A stretch of DNA of 10,480 nt from Candidatus Bathyarchaeota archaeon (GTDB lineage Archaea; Thermoproteota; Bathyarchaeia; Bathyarchaeales; Bathyarchaeaceae), in assembly GCA_029883255.1 (NCBI GenBank), contig JAOUJL010000038.1:1-10480 (forward strand). Direction: 5' to 3'. Position 1 is the first letter of the stretch, and every line of letters starts with the position of its first letter. Made by a program: the position numbers and the translations under genes. The notes below the pieces were generated by a model that saw nothing but the letters and a program-made list of their open reading frames with translations, ran no database searches and had not been told where the DNA came from. Below are positions 5,744-10,480 of this stretch, one piece after another.

Positions 5744-7810
5744 TTGCTTCCATATGCGCCATGGCTTTGCTGGCTTATCCCAATCTTCGGAGCCACCGTT
5801 ACGCCATTAGTTAGTGCAATTCGTCGAAGATTCAGCAGTTATCTAGCTGTGTTGTCCATCGGAATGAGTGCTCTCTTCTCTTTTTCGATGATTCCTGACA
5901 TCTATTTTGGAACGGTTGGAACAGCTCAGCCCGATTTGACGATTCCATGGGTTTCTAACAGCCTTATTCAAGTTGGCGTGTATATTGATCCCTTAAGCGT
6001 GCTTATGGCAAGTGTGATTACTTGTATAGGATTTCTAGTTACGGTTTTCTCCGTTGCCTACATGCAAGATGAGCCAAGTTTGGCTAGGTTCTGGTTTCTC
6101 ATACAGTTTTTCATCGGTGGGTACTCAGTGATAGTGATGGCAGATAACCTTCTCTTCATGTTCATAGGTTGGGAAATAGTTGGGATATGCTGCACTGGTC
6201 TTGCAGCTTTTTGGTACAAAGACCCTAACAAGGCACACATGGGCCTTAAAACTTTCATTCTTCTTCGTGTTGCAGACGTATTGCTGCTTGCGTCTATTTT
6301 GATAATATATGCCACGCCTCCTCATACCCTTAACATTATAAAACTCGCAGAAAACGGCAACTGGATGGGAGAATTATCAAGGTCTGGCTTGCTTTTTATT
6401 ACAGTCCTCATGTTCTTTGGTGGAGCTGTAGGAAAGGCAGCTCAGTTTCCTTTACAAGAATGGCTTCCAGATGCACTGGCTGCCTCGCCTTCTTCTTTCA
6501 ACGCCTTAACTGAATGTTTAGCTGGGCCTTTCATTATGGCTAGAGTTCTCCCAATCTTTCACGGAGGTATAGAATATAGTGGCATGGTTGACTTCTTTTT
6601 AGTCATGGCATTTGTAGGTACACTTACAGCAGTGATTAGTGCTCTCATAGCAACTGTTCAAACTAACATATTCAAAGTTCTGTCATACTCTATCTCAAGT
6701 GTGATCGGGTACATGATAGCGGCTTTGGGTTTAGCGGGATTAATGACCGATATAAGCGGGGGATATTTAGCTGGTGCCTTCCTTTTAACCATAGACGCCT
6801 TCATCTCAGCGCTGCTTTTCCTCACTGCGGCGTACATTTCCTATACAGTTGGCTCAGACAATCTACACTATATGAGTGGATTCAAGAGTCGGATCGCGCA
6901 TAGAAGCATAGAAGTAGGAGCCCTCGCCATCGCAGGTATACCACTACTAAGTGGCTTTTGGTGCACGAACTGGATTCAAACGGTCGCCTTGGATTTTGCA
7001 AGAGAGGCTGGCATAAAAGGACAATCCACGCTGATGATATCGGGTTACGTAATTTTTGCTCTTTTAATAATAGGCGGGGGAATAACTGCCTTTTACGGTC
7101 TTAGAATGATGGGGCTTATCTTACGAAGGGGGAATCACGGTTCAGAAGGGAGGGTTCTTAAAAAGGTTCCATCTTTGATGCGCATTTCCCTTGCTGCTAC
7201 TCTTGGAGTAACTGCATTCTTGGATTTTTTAGCACTTCTTTTAATCCCGAGCTTTAACAAGTTTCTTCAACCTCTTTTGCATACACTGACTTTCCCTACT
7301 ATTGTCGATGTTCTAGTATACATTGTTCCCTCAATAAGTACAGTTTTAACGTGTGTGGCAGTAACGGTCGGAGGATATCCTGCATACCAGTTGTACATAG
7401 CGCGTCGAGTTGATCCAGCTAAATTGATTAAAGAACACTCGTTTCTGAAGAAGATTCATACGTTTTTCTGGAATCGATTTTACATCAACGCGCTTTACTA
7501 CAAAATCTTCGCTTATCCAGCGATCACATTTTCAAAAGGATTGTATAAAGGATTAGAGTTTGGAGGCATCGACAAGTTCAACTATTCTGTTGCAAGATTC
7601 TTCAGGCGGATATCTAGGGCCGTGCATGAAAGGCTTGAGCTTGGAGGCATTGACGCATTTAATTACCTAATAGCAAATGCTACAACATCGTTTTGTCGCT
7701 GGTTCAGAAAGACTCACTCAGGAGTTTTATCCTACAACATGCTGGCAGTTTCTGTCGGAATCGTATTGCTGATAGTTTTAATATTTATATTTGGAGGGTT
7801 CATTCCCTAG
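5744..7810 (+). CDS. NuoL/FpoL-like membrane subunit, second paralogue (NuoL-B)
   Basis: A 688-residue polytopic membrane protein homologous to NuoL-A along its whole length, with the NuoL-type C-terminal amphipathic tail and final helix (ends GGFIP). TTG 5744 follows GGAGG by 8 bases. Kept residues are E144 (IGWEIVG), D178 (RVADVLL) and K231 (GKAAQFPL). Several others usual for NuoL are changed: L347, D351 and S355 stand where the conserved H-x3-H-x3-K of the central helix is expected (motif DAFISALLF). The ALIHAAT histidine is absent (SFNALTEC), and T408 (SGFWCTN) stands where NuoL has Lys and NuoM Glu. The C-terminal region carries a 27-residue tandem duplication (596-622 and 623-649) absent from NuoL-A. 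It is followed after 10 bases by NuoM, so they are co-transcribed. It probably belongs to the same membrane arm, but its ion channel may be altered or partly inactive (inference). Confidence 0.87.
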   Translation: MLPYAPWLCWLIPIFGATVTPLVSAIRRRFSSYLAVLSIGMSALFSFSMIPDIYFGTVGTAQPDLTIPWVSNSLIQVGVYIDPLSVLMASVITCIGFLVTVFSVAYMQDEPSLARFWFLIQFFIGGYSVIVMADNLLFMFIGWEIVGICCTGLAAFWYKDPNKAHMGLKTFILLRVADVLLLASILIIYATPPHTLNIIKLAENGNWMGELSRSGLLFITVLMFFGGAVGKAAQFPLQEWLPDALAASPSSFNALTECLAGPFIMARVLPIFHGGIEYSGMVDFFLVMAFVGTLTAVISALIATVQTNIFKVLSYSISSVIGYMIAALGLAGLMTDISGGYLAGAFLLTIDAFISALLFLTAAYISYTVGSDNLHYMSGFKSRIAHRSIEVGALAIAGIPLLSGFWCTNWIQTVALDFAREAGIKGQSTLMISGYVIFALLIIGGGITAFYGLRMMGLILRRGNHGSEGRVLKKVPSLMRISLAATLGVTAFLDFLALLLIPSFNKFLQPLLHTLTFPTIVDVLVYIVPSISTVLTCVAVTVGGYPAYQLYIARRVDPAKLIKEHSFLKKIHTFFWNRFYINALYYKIFAYPAITFSKGLYKGLEFGGIDKFNYSVARFFRRISRAVHERLELGGIDAFNYLIANATTSFCRWFRKTHSGVLSYNMLAVSVGIVLLIVLIFIFGGFIP
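7529..7690 (+). repeat. Tandem 27-residue duplication in the NuoL-B C-terminus
   Basis: Two 81-base units encode residues 596-622 and 623-649. Each contains LE[FL]GGID.FNY (604-614 and 631-641). The units are diverged at DNA level, so the duplication is old. NuoL-A has one copy, matching the second unit best. The segment lies in the region expected to form the lateral helix along the membrane arm, which would be lengthened by about 27 residues. Confidence 0.75.
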
Positions 7811-7814
7811 GTGA
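7810..7814 (+). promoter_or_regulatory. Ribosome site of NuoM overlapping the NuoL-B stop
   Basis: GGTGA begins with the last base of the NuoL-B TAG and lies 6 bases before the ATG at 7821. It fixes the NuoM start and indicates tight operon coupling. Confidence 0.6.
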
Positions 7815-7820
7815 AAGCTA

Positions 7821-9293
7821 ATGTTCTACCATATACCCCTGTTGGCAACACTTCTTCCGGCGATTTTAGGAATCATTCTGTATCTCTTTGGAAGAGGTGT
7901 TGGAAAAAAAGTCCGGTGGCCAGCGACAATAATCGCTTTTCTATCTGTTTTTTTGATTCTTTCTATGTTACCAGACCTTATTGGATACTACCAAAACGGA
8001 GGACAGTCGATTTACGTTACGTATGAGTGGATAACATCACCAATTGAGGTTACATTCGGCTTTTATATCGACAACATCAGCTTTTCCATAGGCTTAATTA
8101 TCGCTGTCCTCAGCGCTTTCTCCTGTCTCTACTCCACCAAATACATGGAAAATGAACCTGGACAAGCAGGCTACTATGCAAATCTACTACTCTTCATGTC
8201 TGGCATGCTCGGAGTAATATTCTCCTCAAACCTTCTCCAGTTCTATCTCTTCTGGGAGTTAATGCTGATCCCTTCTTATTTCCTAATAGCTTTCTGGGGA
8301 AAAGCTAAAAGAGCATTGACCATCGGATTCAAGTACTTCATATTCACGCATGTTGGCGCAGTGTGTATGCTTTTAGGAATTTTATCAATCTACACGTACA
8401 CCGGCACCTTTGACCTTGTTACACTCTCCCTTCCTGGAGTATATGGCAAGATACCGCCAAACATGATAATGCTCATCTTCGCCTTGCTGCTGATTGGATT
8501 CTGTGTCAAGATGGCGACATTTCCTCTGCATACGTGGCTCCCCGACGCACACAGTGAGGCCCCTGCGCCGATAAGTGCTATGCTGTCTGGAGCCATGATC
8601 AAATGTGGCGCCTACGCTATGATAAGGATTTTTCTCTCCATGTTTAGCTCAACAATGCTCCAAACTTCAGATTATTTAGCCATCATCGGAATCGTCACTA
8701 TAATTTATGGGGGATTGATGGCCCTTGCCCAAACCGACATCAAACGATTGTTGGCTTATTCTAGCATAAGTCAGATGGGATACATTTTCTTCGGCATCGG
8801 GGTCAGCTCCAAATTGTGGGATTTTGGGGTCATGGGTGGACTATTTCACATAGTGAACCATGCCATTTGCAAGAGTCTTCTCTTCATGTGCGCCGGCGTC
8901 ATCCTCCACCAAACTGGGACAAGAGACATCAGAAAACTAGGTGGCTTGGCTGGAAAAATGCCCATAACTACCGTCTCGTGCTTGATAGGAGCCTTGTCTC
9001 TGACTGGAACGCCTCCTCTGAGCGGATTTTGGAGTGAATGGATGATATTTGCGGGTGGAGTTTCCGCTGGAAAAGTTTTGCTCACGCTAATAGCAGTCAT
9101 TAGCTCCGTAATCACGGCAGGGTACTATTTGTGGTTTGTATGGAGAGTCTTCTTTGGGGCAACTCCTGAAAACTTGGAAAACGTGAAAGAGGGTTCGTGG
9201 CTACTGCTTATTCCAATAGTCGCGTTGACGGCAGCTACTGTTGTGTTGGGGATATGGCCAGATTTGCTTCTGGGATTAACCAGCAGCCTTTGA
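7821..9293 (+). CDS. nuoM: NuoM/FpoM-like proton-translocating membrane subunit
   Basis: A 490-residue membrane protein of usual NuoM length with about 14 hydrophobic helices. Unlike the two NuoL-like proteins here it keeps the full set of family residues: E146 (FWELMLIP), K230 (VKMATFPLHTWLPDAHSEAP), K261 (MIKCGAY), H347 and K351 (NHAICKSLLFMCAG) and E406 (SGFWSEWMIF). These form the charged central axis for proton transfer in complex I and Fpo. It follows NuoL-B by 10 bases with GGTGA before the ATG. In an F420-using archaeon it would be FpoM, though the electron-input module of this complex is not proven. MrpD-type antiporters are related, but the NuoL-NuoM pairing and FrhB neighbours favour a respiratory complex. 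Confidence 0.93.
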   Translation: MFYHIPLLATLLPAILGIILYLFGRGVGKKVRWPATIIAFLSVFLILSMLPDLIGYYQNGGQSIYVTYEWITSPIEVTFGFYIDNISFSIGLIIAVLSAFSCLYSTKYMENEPGQAGYYANLLLFMSGMLGVIFSSNLLQFYLFWELMLIPSYFLIAFWGKAKRALTIGFKYFIFTHVGAVCMLLGILSIYTYTGTFDLVTLSLPGVYGKIPPNMIMLIFALLLIGFCVKMATFPLHTWLPDAHSEAPAPISAMLSGAMIKCGAYAMIRIFLSMFSSTMLQTSDYLAIIGIVTIIYGGLMALAQTDIKRLLAYSSISQMGYIFFGIGVSSKLWDFGVMGGLFHIVNHAICKSLLFMCAGVILHQTGTRDIRKLGGLAGKMPITTVSCLIGALSLTGTPPLSGFWSEWMIFAGGVSAGKVLLTLIAVISSVITAGYYLWFVWRVFFGATPENLENVKEGSWLLLIPIVALTAATVVLGIWPDLLLGLTSSL

Positions 9294-9357
9294 GTCCCTT
9301 GTACTTGTTTCTTAAAGTGTAGATCATTCTAGTCAACAATTGAGGGGCGTCTGAAGG

Positions 9358-9365
9358 TTTATATT
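9358..9365 (+). promoter_or_regulatory. TATA-like promoter of the VIT-family gene
   Basis: TTTATATT is preceded by GAAGG, which could act as BRE. Transcription should start near 9386-9390, just before ATG 9391 of a short upstream ORF and about 50 bases before the TTG at 9438. The gap 9294-9357 shows nothing else clear. Confidence 0.5.
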
Positions 9366-9390
9366 TCTTAGGCGTGTACTAATGATGTGA

Positions 9391-9441
9391 ATGGGTGGCG
9401 ATGGTGAGAAGCATAGTCTTCTCAGCGTGGTTAACGTTTGA
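9391..9441 (+). other. Sixteen-codon upstream ORF overlapping the VIT start
   Basis: ATG GGT GGC runs 16 codons (MGGDGEKHSLLSVVNV) to a TGA at 9439-9441. That stop overlaps the TTG start at 9438-9440 as TTGA, a layout that permits stop-restart coupling. It would be nearly leaderless from the TATA box at 9358. No good ribosome site precedes the TTG itself, which makes coupling attractive, but so short an ORF may be chance. Confidence 0.3.
9405..9424 (+). promoter_or_regulatory. Inverted repeat in the VIT gene leader
   Basis: TGAGAAG (9405-9411) and CTTCTCA (9418-9424) are perfect 7-base arms around a 6-base loop, 13 bases before the TTG start. It may be an RNA hairpin or an operator for a metal-responsive repressor. 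Confidence 0.4.
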
Positions 9442-10037
9442 CAGAACAAGTTAGAAACTTCTTCCGAAGAATCAGATCATATCTGCGGATTACGCATGTA
9501 GGTAGTATTGCCAGAAGATACTTCGTCATGAATGGTTTTGACGGTTCAATGACTATGCTAGGCATTGTCATAGGCTCATGGATTGTGGGAAACACGGAGT
9601 CAAAGATAATTGTCACCGCAGGATTTGGGGCATGCTTGGCCATGGGAGTGTCCGGCGTTTTTGGAGCTTATATGGCTGAGAAAGCTGAGAGAAAGAGACA
9701 TCTTAAGACGCTTGAGGATTCAATGCTCACCGATCTTGGTGACTCTATGCACAGTGATGCTTCTAACTTTGTTTCCATCTATGCTGCAATAATAGATGGT
9801 GTATCACCCATGTTGACAGCAGCTGTCTCTCTCATTCCTTTCATCTTAACGTTAACGGGAACGCTTGTCATCTGGGACGCTTACATTATATCCATCATTC
9901 TCACCTTAGCCACATTGTTTTCTTTAGGTCTCTATCTTGGCAGAATCGCAAGGGAAAACATTTTTTTGTACGGCGCTCAGACGGTCGCCGCTGGACTACT
10001 AACTGTAGCGATAGTGGTCCTTCTAGGTGGCATTTAG
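9438..10037 (+). CDS. VIT1/CCC1-family transporter, predicted Fe/Mn
   Basis: A 199-residue membrane protein of the vacuolar iron transporter (VIT1/CCC1) family, which moves Fe2+ or Mn2+ across membranes. Visible marks: RRYFVMNGFDG (about 26-36), where VIT proteins have a conserved Asp-Gly at the first membrane helix; a second helix ending GAYMAEKAERKRHLKTLE (76-93), whose E81, E84 and E93 resemble the acidic cytoplasmic metal-binding segment; and three more hydrophobic helices (about 117-140, 145-168, 175-199). TTG 9438 is the first possible start after an in-frame TAA; ATG 9528 would cut into the conserved start of helix 1. It has its own TATA box and a leader with an upstream ORF and inverted repeat, so it is likely transcribed apart from NuoM. 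It converges on the DUF211 gene. The metal specificity is inferred from the family. Confidence 0.8.
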   Translation: MTEQVRNFFRRIRSYLRITHVGSIARRYFVMNGFDGSMTMLGIVIGSWIVGNTESKIIVTAGFGACLAMGVSGVFGAYMAEKAERKRHLKTLEDSMLTDLGDSMHSDASNFVSIYAAIIDGVSPMLTAAVSLIPFILTLTGTLVIWDAYIISIILTLATLFSLGLYLGRIARENIFLYGAQTVAAGLLTVAIVVLLGGI

Positions 10038-10070
10038 TCTCTTTACTGAGCGAATCGCCTTTGACGTACT

Positions 10071-10110
10071 AAAATCTAGGCTTGTAGATGTTGAGAATTA
10101 TAGATTTTTG
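10071..10110. terminator. AT-rich inverted repeat between convergent genes
   Basis: AAAATCTA (10071-10078) and TAGATTTT (10101-10108) pair over 8 bases around a 22-base loop, with a T5 run at the right edge for the VIT transcript. The symmetric layout could serve both convergent genes. T7 runs at 10151-10157 and 10164-10170 could also end plus-strand transcription, though they fall on Lys codons of the DUF211 gene. Confidence 0.3.
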
Positions 10111-10139
10111 CGTATCGTAAACGGATATGCCTAATCGTC

Positions 10140-10421
10140 TTAAGTTGATGTTTTTTTGATAAGTTTTTTTCCGACTGAAACTTCGTCGATGCTGTGAATT
10201 ACGGCTCCGCAATCTTTCATCGCGTCTTTGAGATGGTTAAGGTTGATACCGTTGCCTTCTATTGTGATTCTTACGCTTTCTGTGCTTTGGTCAATCTCGA
10301 CAAGGGATATGTTGACTCCATCTACGCCGCCTATCGAGCTTAAACGCGTGGCAAGTTCAGGTAAGTCGGGTTCGTGGGGCTTTAAGACGTCTAGGACCAG
10401 TCGCTTTACGCCCTGTTGCAC
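10140..10421 (-). CDS. DUF211 family protein
   Basis: A 93-residue small cytoplasmic protein of the archaeal DUF211 family, recognised from VKRLVLDVLKPHEP near the start, GGVDGVNISLVEIDQ in the middle and AVIHSIDEVSVGKK near the end, at the family's usual length. Members have a ferredoxin-like (ACT-like) fold; the function is unknown. GTG 10421 is the start: GGAGG (10432-10436 on the minus strand) lies 10 bases ahead. It converges on the VIT-family transporter. ACT-like folds often bind small ligands or metals, so a regulatory link with the transporter is possible but not shown. Confidence 0.88.
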   Translation of the reverse strand: MQQGVKRLVLDVLKPHEPDLPELATRLSSIGGVDGVNISLVEIDQSTESVRITIEGNGINLNHLKDAMKDCGAVIHSIDEVSVGKKLIKKTST

Positions 10422-10457
10422 CTACAAAGGTCCTCCAACCTCAACGTCTGTATTCTA

Positions 10458-10468
10458 GTTATTTAACT
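10458..10468 (-). promoter_or_regulatory. TATA-like promoter of the DUF211 gene
   Basis: The minus strand reads AGTTAAATAAC, about 36 bases before the GTG start and preceded by an A-rich stretch. Initiation about 25 bases downstream would leave a very short leader that still includes GGAGG. Confidence 0.35.
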
Positions 10469-10480
10469 TTTATTCCTTCA

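Noticed and set aside
1..10480. tRNA or rRNA genes, CRISPR array, insertion sequences
   Set aside because: I saw no cloverleaf with conserved T-arm, no regularly spaced direct repeats and no transposase-like coding sequence on either strand.

Overview
The window looks archaeal. It carries a DUF211 gene (an essentially archaeal family), FrhB-type coenzyme F420 oxidoreductase genes, TATA-like promoter boxes about 25-60 bases before genes, GGAGG/GGTGA ribosome sites and several TTG/GTG starts. The gene content (F420-linked FrhB proteins plus Nuo/Fpo-type membrane subunits, no core methanogenesis gene in view) would fit an uncultured lineage such as Bathyarchaeia. That placement is inference; nothing here fixes the taxon.

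Layout. A partial FrhB-family gene fused to a tandem CBS module enters from the left edge (+, 2-1123). It converges on a second FrhB paralogue (-, 1339-2433), which has two ferredoxin-type 4Fe-4S motifs and has lost its CBS module: a frameshifted CBS remnant lies just beyond its stop codon (1251-1373). Upstream of it on the minus strand are a NuoL/FpoL-like antiporter-type subunit (2651-4645, 'NuoL-A') and an ArsR-like winged-helix regulator (4815-5372). A 371-base divergent control region (5373-5743) holds back-to-back TATA boxes and a strong RNA hairpin. It separates these from a plus-strand pair: a second NuoL-like subunit (5744-7810, 'NuoL-B') and a conventional NuoM/FpoM-like subunit (7821-9293). 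The right end holds a VIT1/CCC1-family transporter (9438-10037) convergent with a DUF211 gene (10140-10421).

Working together (inference). The FrhB proteins would oxidise or reduce F420 and pass electrons through Fe-S clusters. NuoL-A, NuoL-B and NuoM would form the ion-translocating membrane arm of an Fpo/Nuo-like complex, with the regulator between the two divergent blocks. No quinone-module or hydrogenase-like subunits (NuoB, C, D, I, H) are visible; they may lie outside the window.

Most notable: (i) a sharply bounded 119-base, 115/119-identical island shared by the two otherwise diverged, inverted FrhB genes, which looks like gene conversion; (ii) loss of the CBS module from one paralogue by frameshift; (iii) two NuoL-like subunits in which the normally conserved central His and Lys of the HAxxKxLLF motif are Asp and Ser, while NuoM keeps them; (iv) a 27-residue tandem duplication in the C-terminal lateral-helix region of NuoL-B.
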